Below are positions 1 through 10,989 of a DNA stretch of 64,000 nucleotides, in pieces (position 1 is the first letter of the stretch; every line of letters begins with the position of its first letter). The stretch is from Hippophae tibetana (taxonomy: Eukaryota > Streptophyta > Magnoliopsida > Rosales > Elaeagnaceae): positions 9,768,601-9,832,600 of the forward strand of contig CM072805.1 of assembly GCA_037013495.1 (NCBI GenBank). The letters run 5' to 3'. The notes below the pieces were generated by a model. That model saw nothing but the letters and a program-made list of their open reading frames with translations. It did not search any database and had not been told where the DNA came from. The translations under genes were made by a program, and so were the position numbers.

Positions 1-1496
1 TCTGTTTATCCAACCTATCCAAGTATGTGATACAATGTCTGCTTTGCAAAAACTCTCCACAACGTTGTCTTTCGCCATTGATTCTAATCTAAAACCTTTT
101 AAATCTTTCTCTACTTTCTTATCCTATTAACCCTACGTTCTTTGTAAAACTTGATGAGTGAAATTACCTCATCTGGAAGGAACAATTATACCATGATATT
201 ATAGTTTATGGCCTTAAAGGAATTATAGATGGATCAACACAAACACCTGATGGAAATCAAGGTGCCTTTGCATTCAAGGAACCTAAATTTGAAGCACTCT
301 TGAAATATGCTATGTCAGCACCACATCATCATCCTTGTTACCATGGAAGCAGACATGGATGCCACATCATTGCCGTGGGATGCATGCTCATTAATTGAAT
401 TTTATTTCACACAAAACTCTTTTACAAAAATGATTCCTCTTGATGGTCACGTCCCACTTGTCAATAGGCCTACCTATTACAACAACTAACACTGATGGAT
501 CAACAACTGTTCTTGATGTGTAAGGTGAAAATTTTGCATAGTAACTATGGGATAGATAAGAATGCACTATAAAACACTGGATATACTCATTTATTTCACC
601 GAGTTACCTAAAACACCAGATTGACAAGAAAACTACTAGTGAGTATAGGAATGCCTTGGAAACAATTTCAATGATAATTCACAAGGCACGTCTCATGGAT
701 CTGCATTGGCAGCTTTAGTCGCTACGCAAAAGCAATCTCACAATAGAGAGATACACAAGCAAAGCAGACAAGTCTTACTCTCAAGGATCCTCGCAGCAAT
801 TTTCACAAAATCATGTTGCATCTAACAATGGAAAGAATAAAACTCTACTTCAGTGTCAAATCTGTAAGAAGATGGGCCTCAAAGCTGCAAAATGCTATTT
901 CAGATATATGCAATCTTAGAACAGTGCACGTGGTCATAATTCCGCTAATCAAAAGTCTAAGAGATCTGAATCTCATCTCTCATAAGTTCCTTAATTACAT
1001 CTCTCACAAGTAACTCAAGATTCTATCAAAGATTCCTCTACAATTTTTTCTCAATTGCTTAGTCATTCACCATAAGCTTGCATTGCTACTTCACCTCTTC
1101 AAGAATCGTTCCTGGATACTGATGCTACACACCACCTCACATATGATCACAATCAGCTTCAACAAGGTGATCCTTACTCAAGCAAGTCATTTGTGTTAGG
1201 TAATGGATCTAGCATTCCTATCACACACTCAAGTGCTGGTACTTTGTTTAGTAATTCTATTGATTTAAGGCTGCATAATTTACTTTGTATACCTCAGTTA
1301 CAGAAAAATTTAATATCAGTGAGGAAATTATGTGAGGATAATCAAGTCTTGGTAGAATTTTTCCCTGGCACTTTTCCTGTGAAGGATTTGCAGACTCTAT
1401 TTTAGTGGGGGGAATTGATGCAAATGGTATTTTAAAAATTTCCAGCACCAGTGTCACTTACACATGATGCCTTTGTTCAGTGCAATCAAGCTTCTG
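1..1496 (+). pseudogene. copia gag and aspartic-protease remnant
   Basis: Disrupted copia coding sequence. The clearest part, about 1110-1390, reads in pieces as the protease and following region of a Ty1/copia polyprotein: a D-A-T-H-H-L segment near 1119, where families usually have D-S-G-A-S/T-H-H, then LGNGSSIPITHSSAG and a LLCIPQLQKNLISV block typical of the segment before the GAG-pre-integrase domain. The region upstream (1-800) keeps scattered gag-like phrases with many stops. No intact reading frame remains. The sequence is interrupted near 1496 by a hAT-like insertion and resumes at about 2532. Confidence 0.7.
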
Positions 1497-2531
1497 TCAT
1501 AGTTCCAAAAAATGCACTGAGCCTCGAGGTGACTGATGGGGGCCTTGAGGCTAACGCCACATCTACGTAATTTGAGGCTTACATGCGTATGCCTTAAGAC
1601 ACCATGAGGCTTATGCCTCTTTGATGAAACAATAAAGGACCAAATTGTGTTATTTTCAAGTTAGGCTCAGATTTTTTATTCAAACCAAATATCCATTAAA
1701 TGAAAAAAATGAAATAAAAAGTCATTTCATAAAACCGATTACGCACACTTAGGAAGAATTTTTTGTTTTATATTATGTATAACAAGAAACTTAAACTTAA
1801 GTACATGAAACTTAAGGTACTCAAAGAAGACGAGAATCTTTTGATATTTGATTATATGCCATCAGATGATGAATGATGTGCTGGTGATAGAGACCTAAAA
1901 AAGCCTACAACTAAGGGATAAAAATGAACTTAATGATGAGCGTTTGGTTAGAGGAAAGAAGAAACATCACATCATCACACCAAAAAAAATGAAGGATCTT
2001 CTACAACTAAAAAAAATCCACTAACGAATATTAAGGGTAAAGATAAGTAAAGATATTGATGAAGAGGAGCAAGATATTGGAATTAGATATGGTAATGATT
2101 TAATGAATGATAAAACTAGTAGTGACAAGGATGCTTATGAGTGATGAATAAGAGTTTGAATTAGTATACTCAAGGGATGAAGAGGAAGAAACTAACAATG
2201 ACCAACATATTAAAACATGTTTTGTGTGTTATTTGGGGTTCATTTTGAAACTTGTTTTGTGACGTTATTTGAATCCTAACTTATGTTTTAGAAATTTATT
2301 TATATGGTTTGTGACTTTATATCTAAATACTTATATTATTCTTACATTTTATGATTTGTGTCTTAACTGTTTGTGTATTTTTACTTTATATAATAAGCTA
2401 TTAATAATTTTATGTAATTTTTTGTATTTTAAGTGAGGATTACGCCGCACACTACCTTGAGACTTATGCCTTTCCTCATTTTAGACAACCGTCTCGGTAC
2501 TCGTTTCTACCTATTGGAATATTGGAACCTT
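1497..2531 (+). mobile_element. hAT-like non-autonomous DNA element, left copy
   Basis: About 1.03 kb inserted in the copia element. The outer end reads AGTTCCAAAAAATGCACTGA and the inner end closes with TTGGAACC, giving short imperfect terminal inverted repeats. The first 120 bp is crowded with a GCCT(C/T)-rich subterminal motif (GAGGCTTA, GCCTTGAGGC). An imperfect 8-bp duplication (AGCTTCTG / GGCTTCTC) flanks it, as expected for hAT elements. The middle has acidic coding-like remnants (1850-2170) but no open frame. A second copy lies inverted at 2975-4021. The hAT assignment is inferred from TIR style, subterminal repeats and 8-bp target site; a different superfamily is possible. Confidence 0.5.
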
Positions 2532-2974
2532 GGCTTCTCTTAGTGGCATTTTACTTCATGAGTGACTTAGCCATCCTCATTTTGAGGTAGTACAATATAT
2601 AACTAAAAGTTTCAATAAGTGTTTAAACCTTATAGTTGTCCTACTGTTTTAGTGCTTGTCAGCTTGGTAAGTCTCATGGGTTGTCTTTTATCTCATGTCC
2701 CTACAATATCCAAATGCATGTTTGATATTGTGCATATTGATTTGTAGGGACCTACTCCTGTCAATTCCATTCATGGTATGACATATTTCATCTTGTTTGT
2801 AAATGACTATTCTAGGTTGTTCTTCATAGTAAAAGCAAAGCATCTCAAACTTGTTTACACTTTAATGCTATGGTGTCTAGGCAATTTAATACTTCTATTA
2901 AAGCATTACATAGTTATGGTAGCACTGAGCTAAAAACATTGGAGTCATACTTGTTTTAAGCAGGTTACACAAGA
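2532..2974 (+). pseudogene. copia GAG-pre-integrase / integrase fragment
   Basis: This fragment continues element G between the two hAT-like insertions. Reading frames with stops show LLHE-LSHPHFEVV (the H..LSH/GHP motif of the integrase zinc region), CLSA..V.LMGCLLS where CxxC..GK is expected, and DIVHIDL-GPTPVNSIHG followed by YFILFVNDYSR, the start of the integrase catalytic core with its first Asp. It is broken by stops and ends at the second hAT-like element. Confidence 0.7.
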
Positions 2975-4021
2975 TTAAGGTTCTAAAAGACGAAAACAGG
3001 TACCAAGGCAGTTGTCTCAAATAAGACAAGGTGTAAGTCTAACGCGATGTGAGACATAAGCTTCACTTAAAATTAAAAAAAAAATACATAAAATTATTAA
3101 TAACTAATTATATAGAGTTAAAATACACTAATAGTTAAGACACAAATAATACAATATAAGAATAACACAAGTATTTTAGATATAAAGTCACAAACCATAT
3201 AAATAAACGTCTAAAACACAAGTTAAGATTCAAATAAAGTCACAAAATAAGTTTCAAACTGAAACCCAAATAACACACAAAACATGTTTTAATATGTTGG
3301 TCATTGTTAGTTTCTTCCTCTTTATCACTTAAGTCTACTAATTCGAACCCTCACTCACCACTCATCAGCACCCTCGTCATTACTAGTCTTATCATTCATT
3401 AAATCATCATCGTATATAATTCCAATGTCTTATTCCTCTTCATCAACATCTTTTCCTATCTTTACCCTTAGTATTCGTTGGTAGATTTTTTTCTTTTAGT
3501 TGTAAAGATCCTTCATTTTTTGGTGTGATGATGTGATATTCCTTCTTTCCTCCAACCCAACGCTCATCATCAAGTTCATGTGTATCCCTTAGTTGTAAGT
3601 TTTATAGGTCTCTTATCACCAGAACACCACTCATCATATGATGACACATCATCAAATACCAAAAAATCCTTATCATGTACCTATTTTTAAGTTTCTTGCT
3701 ATACATAATATAAAACAAAAAATTCATCCCAAGTGTGCTTAATTGATTTTATCAAATGACTTTATTTCTTTTTTTTCTTTTTTTTTTTCATTTAATGGCT
3801 ATTGGGCTTTTATATAAAATCCGAGCATAGCTTAAAAACAACACAACGTGACCCTTCATTGTTTCATGAAAGGAGCTTAAGCCTCATTGTGCCTCAAGGC
3901 GCATAACCTCAAGGCGTACGCCTCACTATAAAAGACGTAAGCCTCATATTACTTAGACGAGGCATTAGCCTCAGGACCGCCATCAATCGAGACGAGGCCT
4001 CAATGCGTTTTTTGGAACTAT
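2975..4021 (-). mobile_element. hAT-like non-autonomous DNA element, right (inverted) copy
   Basis: Inverted copy of the element at 1497-2531, about 1.05 kb. Its outer end on the minus strand reads AGTTCCAAAAAACGCATTGA and the same GCCTCAAGGCG/ACGCCTC subterminal cluster fills 3870-4010. The 8-bp flanks ACACAAGA (2967-2974) and GCACAAGA (4022-4029) match at 7 of 8 positions, supporting a target site duplication. The interior aligns in reverse with the left copy, including the AT-rich block around 3060-3260 and the acidic-coding remnant. No transposase frame is open. Confidence 0.55.
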
Positions 4022-4299
4022 GCACAAGAATAATTACTTGTCCACATACACTCGCAAAATGATGTTATGGAAAGAAATAATAGGCATGTCATAAAAGTAT
4101 GTTTATAAATTCTTGTGTATGCTGGTGTACCTTTGATATATTGGGAATATGCCTTTAAGATAGTTGTTCATATCATTAATAGAATTCCCTCTAGAACTCC
4201 TAACTATCTTAGCCCATTTGAACTCCTTTTCATGATAAGCCTAAACTTACTTCTTTTAAAAATTTTGGTGCTTGTGCTTCGCATACCTCAAACCCTATG
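4022..4299 (+). pseudogene. copia integrase C-terminal fragment
   Basis: Element G integrase continues after the right hAT-like copy. The clearest segment is YWEYAFKIVVHIINRIPSR followed by TPNYLSPFELLF, the conserved block downstream of the catalytic Glu in copia integrases, then a F-K-N-F-G-C/A-type phrase in a shifted frame. The sequence stops where the younger minus-strand copia element was inserted at target CTATG (4295-4299). Confidence 0.75.
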
Positions 4300-4525
4300 T
4301 GAAGAAAATATTGAGAGATAGTGGAGAGAAATTGAATTCTTGTTTTATTTTCTCTAATTAATTCAAATGTATATACAGCACTATAAATAGGACTAAAAAG
4401 TAGACAAATTCCCACTAACTTAAGAATAATACAGCTGGTATCAACAATTAAAATCCAGCTTGTTCTACACTAAATTCACAGCCTGTAAAACACTATTTCA
4501 GCCTAATATTCTCAGAAAATCTACA
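4300..4525 (-). repeat. 3' LTR of copia element H
   Basis: 226-bp LTR; on the minus strand it starts TGTAGATTTTCTGAG and ends CAATATTTTCTTCA. It contains a TATA-like CTATTTATAG on the minus strand near 4382. It differs from the 8488-8713 copy only by transitions. Confidence 0.95.
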
Positions 4526-4541
4526 CTCCCCCTCAAGTTGG
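4526..4541 (-). other. Polypurine tract of copia element H
   Basis: On the minus strand ACTTGAGGGGGAG lies directly before the TGTAGA start of the 3' LTR, the expected plus-strand DNA primer site. Confidence 0.85.
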
Positions 4542-5192
4542 GTAATAGATATTAATCATTCCCAACTTGCAACTCAGTTCTTCGAAATTTGTTCGAGGTA
4601 ATGCTTTGGTAAGGATATCTGCAATTTGATGATGGATAGATGTATATAGTAGGTCCACAATTTTTCCATCTAACTTCTCTTTAATGAAATGACGATCAAT
4701 TTCTACATGTTTGGTTCGGTCATGATGAACTGGGTTTTTTGCAATTCTTATTGCAACTTGATTATCACAATGCATGCTGATAGGTTCAGGAGTTGTGAAG
4801 TCTAGTTCATTGAGTAGTCTTCTTAACCACATTCTTTCACAAATCCCATGGACCATAGCTCTAAATTCAGCTTCTGCACTGCTTCGAGCGACTACTGATT
4901 GTTTCTTACTTCGCCAAGTTACAAGATTTCCCCATACGAAGGTACAATACCCAGTGGTAGATCTACGATCCATTATAGAGCCTGCCCAATCAGCATCTGC
5001 AAAGACTTCAATTTTTCTGGTGAGATTCTTACTAAAGTATAATCCTTTTCCTGGTGTCATCTTGAGATACTTGAGTATACGATAGACCGCCTCCATGTGT
5101 TCTTCAGTAGGACTGTTCATAAATTGACTTACAACACTTACTGAAAAACCAATATCTGGTCTAGTGTGGGATAGGTAAATGAGTTTTCCCAC
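4533..5192 (-). pseudogene. copia RNase H (3' part of pol), element H
   Basis: 219 codons continuing the pol frame after an in-frame stop at 5196-5198. It reads GKLIYLSHTRPDIGFSVSVV, the end of the RT connection domain, then the RNase H domain with FADADWAGS (catalytic Asp), STTGYC, SSAEAEFRAM (catalytic Glu), SMHCDNQVAI and the HIEVDRHFIKEKL-like HVEIDRHFIKEKL block, ending DILTKALP...LGMINIY. All are classical copia RNase H signatures. The stop before it appears to be a C-to-T change in an arginine CGA codon, so RNase H is cut off from RT in this copy. Confidence 0.9.
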
Positions 5193-5195
5193 TAA

Positions 5196-7748
5196 TCATT
5201 GGTAACGGCCTTTGTCCACAGGTGTACTATTTTCTTTGATTCTGAGCTTTACTGTAGAGTCCATCGGAGTTTCTACCGGTTTACACCCGATCATTCCAGT
5301 TTCCTTGAGAAGATCAAGTACATATTTTCTTTGAGATATAGATATGCCCTTTTTTGTTCGTGCTACTTCCATTCCTAGGAAATATTTGAGATTGCTCAAG
5401 TCTTTGATCTCAAATTCCTTGGCAAGGAATTCTTTGAGTTTATTCATCTCAATTGTAGAATTACATGTTAGAACAATATCATCTACGTACACAATTAGGA
5501 TAACTATTTTGTCATTGGAAAAGTGTTTGACGAATAGTGTGTGATCTGATTGGCATTGATTGTACCCATATCTCTTCAGAACTTTAGAGAACCTATCGAA
5601 CCAGGCACATGGAGACTGTTTCAATCCATATAAGGATTTCTTAAGTTTGCAAACTCTATTGATTGGAACAGGAGATTCAATTCCAGTAGGAATGTCCATG
5701 TAGACTTCTTCTTCGAGATCACCATTGAGGAATGCATTCTTGACATCTAATTGGTAGAGAGGCCAATCTAAGTTAGATGCTAGGGAGAGAAGAACACGAA
5801 TAGTGTTGAGCTTTGCTACTGGTGCGAAAGTCTCCTGATAGTCAATCCCATATGTCTGAGTGAATCCCTTAGCCACAAGGCGAGCTTTGAATCTTTCTAC
5901 ACTACCGTCTGCTTTGTGTTTGATTGTAAAGATCCATTTGCACCCAACAGCTTGTTTTCCTAGTGGTAGTTCTATGATCTCCCAAGTCTTGTTTTTTTCT
6001 AAGGCATTAAGTTCTTCAAGAATAGCTGTCTTCCATTCAGGTACCTGAAAGGCTTCATGAACAAAATTTGGAACCTGTATCTGATCAAGGTTGTTGATAA
6101 ATGCTTTATAACCTGGTGAGAGATTTTTATAGGAAACAAAGTTATAGATGGGGTGGTTTGTGCAAGATCTTATACCTTTCCTTATAGCAATTGGCAAATT
6201 CAAATCATTAGGAGGTAACTCAATAATAGGAGATTCAGTGATGTTACCTTGGGAATTGTCGAAGTGATCTGTACTCGGGTTGGACTCTTGGACTGGCTCA
6301 AGATATGCTTGGTTCTCTGTTCCTTCTTGAGTTCTTCTCCTCCTAGAGTAGACAAAAAAATCATTGTTTGGGACATGAAAGTTTGGATCTGTTGGTAGAG
6401 GAGTTGAGGGTTCATTGGGATTATTAGGAGCATTTGTTTGAGATACTGATTCACTTTCTGGAATTTGTGGGATATGATTTGAGACAAAATTTATAGGAGG
6501 CTGAGTGGTAATGCTATTCCAAAGCTGGTATTCATTGCCTATGTTCTCCCCCTGAATAACAGGTTTGAAATAGTATGGATTTTGTTCAAAGAATGTGACA
6601 TCCATTGTATTGTAAAATCGCCTTGTGATAGAAGAGAAGCATTTGTACCCTTTTTGGTTTGATGAATACCCTAAGAATATGCATTTGATAGCTCTGGGAT
6701 CAAGTTTATCTCTATGATGTACATGGACATAAGCAGAACATCCAAATATTTTAAAAGGAATGTTGGACACGATTCTCGTGGGTGGGTATGACTCAAGAAG
6801 GGTACTGATGGGTGTTTTGAAAGTTAGGATACGAGAGGGCATCCTATTGATAAGATAGGTAGCCGTAAGGATAGCTTCCCCCCAGAAATGTTTAGGGACA
6901 TGAGTTGTGAACATGAGAGATCTAGCTACCTCGAGCAGATGTCTATTTTTCCTTTCAGCCACCCCATTTTGTTGAGGTGTGTCAACACAAGAGCTTAGAT
7001 GGACAATCCCATGACTTGACAGATAATCACTGAGAATTGATGCGAAGTATTCTCTAGCATTGTCAGTTTTCAATACTTGGATCTTTGTTTGAAATTGAGT
7101 TTGAATCATGGTATTAAAATTTTTAAATATCTGACATGTTTCAGATTTTTCTTTCATAAGAAATAACAAAGTGGTTCGAGTATGATCATCTACAAATGAA
7201 ATAAACCATCGTGTCCCTGTTATGTTTTTGATTTGAGAAGGTCCCCAAATATCAGAGTGAATTAGAGAGAAAGGATGTGATTTTTTATGTGGAAGAGTAG
7301 GATATGAATTTCTAACATGTTTTGAGAATTCACATACTTCACATTTAAGATCCTTTGAATTTTCATTTTTGAATAATGAAGGGAAAAGTTTTTCCAAATA
7401 TAGGAAATTAGGATGACCAAGACGATAGTGTTTCAACATGATTTCACCATTGTTATTGGAATTAAAATTTAATAAAGCTTTATTCTGATACTGAACCTCG
7501 GATACAGCTTCGAGGACTTGTCTTTCTGGAAGGTCTTCACTATTGAGAAGATAGAGTCCCAAGCATTTTTTAGCACTGCCAATTGTTTTTCCCGAATCCA
7601 AGTCCTGAAATTCACATAAATTATGAACAAATTTTGCCACAATTTTTATCACGTGTGAGTTTAGTAATTGATAAGAGACTACAATCAAGGGTTGGAACAA
7701 GAAGGACAGAATCAAGAATAAAAGAATTTGAAATTTTTGCCGAACCAA
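5196..7748 (-). pseudogene. copia pol: GAG-pre-integrase, integrase and reverse transcriptase, element H
   Basis: A long open frame (850 codons) that is a shifted continuation of the protease segment. In order it shows: LKHYRLGHPNFLYLEKLFPS with the CEVCEFSKH zinc motif; integrase core HSDIWGPSQIKNITG (first D), LKTDNAREY (second D) and TPQQNGVAERKNRHLLEVAR (E); then RT with CKWIFTIKHKADGSVERFKA, AKGFTQTYGIDYQETFAPV, LDVKNAFLNGDLEEEVYM, SLYGLKQSPCAWF and the active-site block YVDDIVLT. The first ~55 codons are partly out-of-frame artefact because the true frame enters from the protease at about 7630. The frame ends at a TGA (5196-5198) where the family has Arg, separating RNase H. Confidence 0.92.
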
Positions 7749-7875
7749 TCCCTGTTACTTTGGATATTGATCCATCGACAATTCTGACAGTGTATCCTTC
7801 TTGGAAAGTTTTAAGATTTACAAGAAGAGACGCATCACCCGTCATGTGATCTGAAGCACCTGAATCTATAATTCA
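7621..7875 (-). pseudogene. copia aspartic protease remnant, element H
   Basis: The frame reads DSGASDHMTGDASLL just after a TGA (7873-7875) that occupies the place of a conserved Trp. It continues through GSAKISNSFILDSVLLVPTL and LLSITKLTRDKNC, the normal copia run from protease into the GAG-pre-integrase linker. It then loses frame near 7630, where the pol frame takes over in another register. The active-site D-S-G-A is intact but the frame is broken on both sides. Confidence 0.85.
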
Positions 7876-8016
7876 TTGTCTCTTAACCTGTTTCACACTA
7901 AAAACGTTGATGGTGTTACCTGATTGAGCGACAGTGGCAGATTGGTGCCATTGAAGATAATTATACCCATTTAATTTGTGACTGGTGATGGGCATAAGAC
8001 TGTTTTCCGTGGCCAT
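7876..8016 (-). pseudogene. N-terminal gag stub, element H
   Basis: An ATG at 8016 opens a short frame with KLNGYNYLQW, the conserved N-terminal motif of plant copia Gag. After about 30 more codons it runs directly into the protease. The rest of Gag, including any zinc knuckle, is missing, so this is an internal deletion joining the Gag N-terminus to the protease region. Confidence 0.75.
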
Positions 8017-8475
8017 TTATTTTAATTGTAGATTATACGTGGACTGAAATTTGTGGGGCTATTTTTTTTTTAGATAATCTGCTGATCCGAGTCAGTTCGG
8101 GTATGTTAGACCGGGTCGGTTGGGTAAGGTTTCCCCGGGTCGGGCCAAGATATATTACAAAAAAAGGCAGCTTATGGGTATTGGAAACAAAAAAAACAGA
8201 ATGCAATTGTGGGACTTACTGACTTACGGAAGCAAACGACGATGTAGAGATGGTCAGCGACGATGATGACTGGTCTGAGATGGCTGAAACTGGGCAAATT
8301 GGGCTGATTTGGTTACAAAATCTCAATGCTGAAACAGAATGCAGAGATGAACGACGATGCACAGCTGAAACAGAGAACTACCAGGATTGATGCCGGAGAA
8401 CAGCGACTGAGCAATTGGATTTCAGAAAATCTTCCTTGGACAGAATTGGTGAGAAAAAAAATGGATTTCAGAAAT
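8017..8475 (-). other. 5' leader of copia element H
   Basis: About 460 bp between the primer binding site and the gag ATG. It has no conserved reading frame. Moderately GC-rich segments (8090-8150, minus-strand GACCCGGGGAAACC) stand out from the AT-rich surroundings. Confidence 0.6.
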
Positions 8476-8487
8476 GCTCTGATACCA
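8476..8487 (-). other. Primer binding site (initiator tRNA-Met type), element H
   Basis: The minus strand reads TGGTATCAGAGC immediately after the 5' LTR end, the classical copia PBS complementary to the 3' end of initiator tRNA-Met. Confidence 0.95.
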
Positions 8488-8713
8488 TGAAGAAAATATT
8501 GAGAGATAGTGGAGAGAAACTGAATTCTTGTTTTATTTTCTCTGATTAATTCAAATGTATATACAACACTATAAATAGGACTAAAAGGTAGACAAATTCC
8601 CACTAACTTAAGAATAATACAGCTGGTATCAACAACTAAAATCCAGCTTGTTCTACACTAAATTCACAACCTATAAAACACTATTCCAGCCTAATATTCT
8701 CAGAAAATCTACA
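8488..8713 (-). repeat. 5' LTR of copia element H
   Basis: 226 bp, TG...CA on the minus strand, followed on the plus side by the target duplication CTATG (8714-8718). Eight transition differences from the 3' LTR. Confidence 0.95.
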
Positions 8714-8718
8714 CTATG

Positions 8719-10552
8719 ACAACAATAAGTTGGACCCTCGGTCTTTGCCTTGTGTAATTTTGGTGTTTTCAACAACTTTAGTATAATGGAACATTTAATA
8801 GACGACAATGTTACTTAACCTTTAGTATAATGGAACATTTAACAGATGACAATATTACTTTTCCTTCCGCAATGGCTAGTTCTTTCCCTATACATACTAC
8901 TCTTACTTTGCCTATTGACATATCACAGACACCTCCAGTTGCATTAGCTGATTTGACACCTCTTGACATACTACCCAAACAAATCCTACTCCTCCTTTAT
9001 CAACTCAGTTCCTTTCCTCTCAGCCTTTATCTATTCCCAATATCCATCACCTAACTTCTTCCAATACACATCATATGCTCACTAAAGCCAAATCAAGTAT
9101 TTTTAAGCCAAAAAGCTTTTGTTGCTGCAATTTTATCAAAACCTACATCAATTCAAGAAGTCTAAACCTGAATGGAGAGCTACTATGCATGTTGAGTTTG
9201 ATGCCTTAATAGCCAATAAAACTAAGTTTCATGTGGTTGCAAAGGGTTTTCAACAAACAGTTGGCATAGATTACACTAAAACCTTTATCCCAATTGTCAA
9301 ACCAACTACTAAACATATTGTGCTTACTCTAAGTCTGTCCAAAATTGGGCAATCAGCTAGCTAGCTTGATGTGAATGTAGCTTTCTTGAATGGTGACATT
9401 GAGGAAGAGGTTTTTATGCATCAACCAGCTAGTCTCAAGGATGCTTAGTATTCTCACCATGTTTGTAAATTGAAAAGGACACTATATAGTTTTAAACAAG
9501 CACCTAGCGCTTGGTTTCTCAAGCATAATGGGTGCCTTGTTCAGTGTGGATTTCATTACTATAAATTTGATACATCTATGGTGATCTATAACAAGGATGG
9601 AAATATGATCATTTTCTTGATTTATGTTGATGACATATTAGTCGTAGGTAACAATGCCAATCTTAATCAAGATCTTATTATTCATCTTAATTCAATTCTC
9701 TCCCAAGGATCTTGGAGAGCTAACCTATTTTCCAGGAATTGAAGCAATTAGAACTTTAGAAAACATTCACTTGAGTCAAACTAAATACATTCATAATCTC
9801 TTGGATCGAGTAAAACTCAATGATACAAAACCTACCCTACTCCAATGATGCCTAGTAAGCAACTTTCCAAATATGAGGGTGAATCTCCAAACGATGCAAC
9901 TATGTACATGATTGTTATTGATGCTGTTCAATATTGCACTTTAACAAGGCCATAAATTAGTTTTCCTGTTAAAAAGTTGTCACTTCCTTCCTTATCCTAC
10001 TACTTCTCATTAGGAGTAGCCAAGGGACTGTTAAGGTATTTCAAGAGGACCCTAGAATATGAGATAATGTTGTCCAAATTTGTTTATTTAACTCTTACTG
10101 CCTACACTAATACTGACTGAATTTCATGCGAAAATGATAGATCTACTAGGGTTATTGCGTTTATCTTGTAGACTCACTTATCTCATGAGGTTCAGATAAA
10201 CATAAGGTAGTTTCACAGTGAAGCTGAATTTCAATCATTAACTCTCCCAGTTTCTAAAACTATTTAGATTCAAAAAATCCTAATTGAGCTGCAGATTGTG
10301 TTGCCTACATCTCCTATGGTGTTCTGTGATAGTATGAGTGCTGACCAATTAACTAAGCACCCTGTATTTCATGTTAGAACAAAGGATGTGGAAATAGACT
10401 TCCACTTTGTAAAAGAAAGAGTTTGTTGCAGGAGAGTTAGAAATGCTAATACTCCTACTCGAGAGAAAATGGCTGACATCATGACAAACTCTTTGCCTGG
10501 CCATAAATTTGTTGAACTGAGAACAAAGTTGATAGTGCTAAGACGACTTTAA
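8719..10552 (+). pseudogene. copia RT and RNase H remnant, element G
   Basis: Broken continuation of element G pol. RT blocks visible in different frames are VVAKGFQQTVGIDYTKTFIP, LDVNVAFLNGDIEEEVFMHQ, LYSFKQAPSAWF and LIYVDDILVVGNN (active-site YVDD kept). RNase H remnants follow: a stop-rich SFHSEAEFQSL-like segment near 10220, then FCDSMSADQLTKHPVFHVRT and VEIDFHFVKERV, ending in the DIMTNSLPGHKF block. About a dozen stops and frameshifts make it inactive. The spacer 8720-9110, between integrase and RT, is proline-rich where readable. Confidence 0.85.
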
Positions 10553-10568
10553 GGGTGCGTGCTAGAAC

Positions 10569-10799
10569 TATGGGAGGATGTTAGACAGTACTAGTATGAT
10601 TCAATTGTAATGCATTTTATAATACAGTTTGTTACACTGTTATAACAGAATGTACTAACCTACACTATACATCAAGTACTATAAATACCAATCATAATAT
10701 CATAATACAATATATGAGAATACATTTATTTCTACTCTTCTCATTGTCTCTGTCTCTATCTTCCCTTCTCTCTCCATTCTATTACTATTTCTGTTATCA
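10569..10799 (+). repeat. Polypurine tract and 3' LTR of element G
   Basis: TATGGGAGGA (10569-10578) precedes an LTR that begins TGTTAGACAGTACT at 10579 and ends CTGTTATCA at 10799, about 221 bp. A TATA-like ACTATAAATACC lies near 10680. The LTR abuts intronic ECR1 sequence. Confidence 0.8.
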
Positions 10800-10989
10800 C
10801 TTAGAGGCTCAAAACTGCCTCTAAATTTAAAATCTTTACAGTTAAAAGACTAGAAAATAGAAAAAATGAAAATTTCTTAAGATTTCTTATAGCATTAAGT
10901 TTTAAAAGAAGACAAAAATCCAAAGCTCCTAGTATTGAAACAAAAATAATTTGAAATTTTAGTTCAAAAACTATCGAGTACGTATTTAC

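Larger units (their letters stand above)
4300..8713 (-). mobile_element. Young Ty1/copia element (element H), gag-deleted, with TSD CTATG
   Basis: A complete LTR-to-LTR insertion of 4414 bp inside element G. The LTRs (4300-4525 and 8488-8713, 226 bp each) differ at 8 positions, all transitions. Perfect 5-bp target duplications CTATG flank it (4295-4299, 8714-8718). The minus-strand order is 5' LTR, PBS, leader, gag N-terminal stub, protease, integrase, RT, RNase H, PPT, 3' LTR. Most of gag is deleted, the frame is shifted once in the protease region, and two stop codons interrupt pol. It is therefore a recent but defective copy that could only move with proteins supplied in trans. Confidence 0.95.
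1..10799 (+). mobile_element. Old Ty1/copia retrotransposon (element G), 5' end outside window, heavily interrupted
   Basis: A decayed plus-strand copia element runs from the window edge to its 3' LTR at 10799. Fragments appear in the order gag/protease (1-1496), GAG-pre-integrase and integrase (2532-2974, 4022-4299), then reverse transcriptase and RNase H (8719-10552), followed by a purine tract and LTR. Stop codons and frameshifts are frequent throughout. It is split by two hAT-like elements and one younger copia element. Its right LTR end lies 190 bp from exon 6 of the minus-strand ECR1 gene, inside the intron that follows that exon, so it is an antisense intronic insertion. The 5' LTR is not in the window, so the target duplication (CTTAG after the LTR, if LTR ends at 10799) cannot be confirmed. 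Confidence 0.85.
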
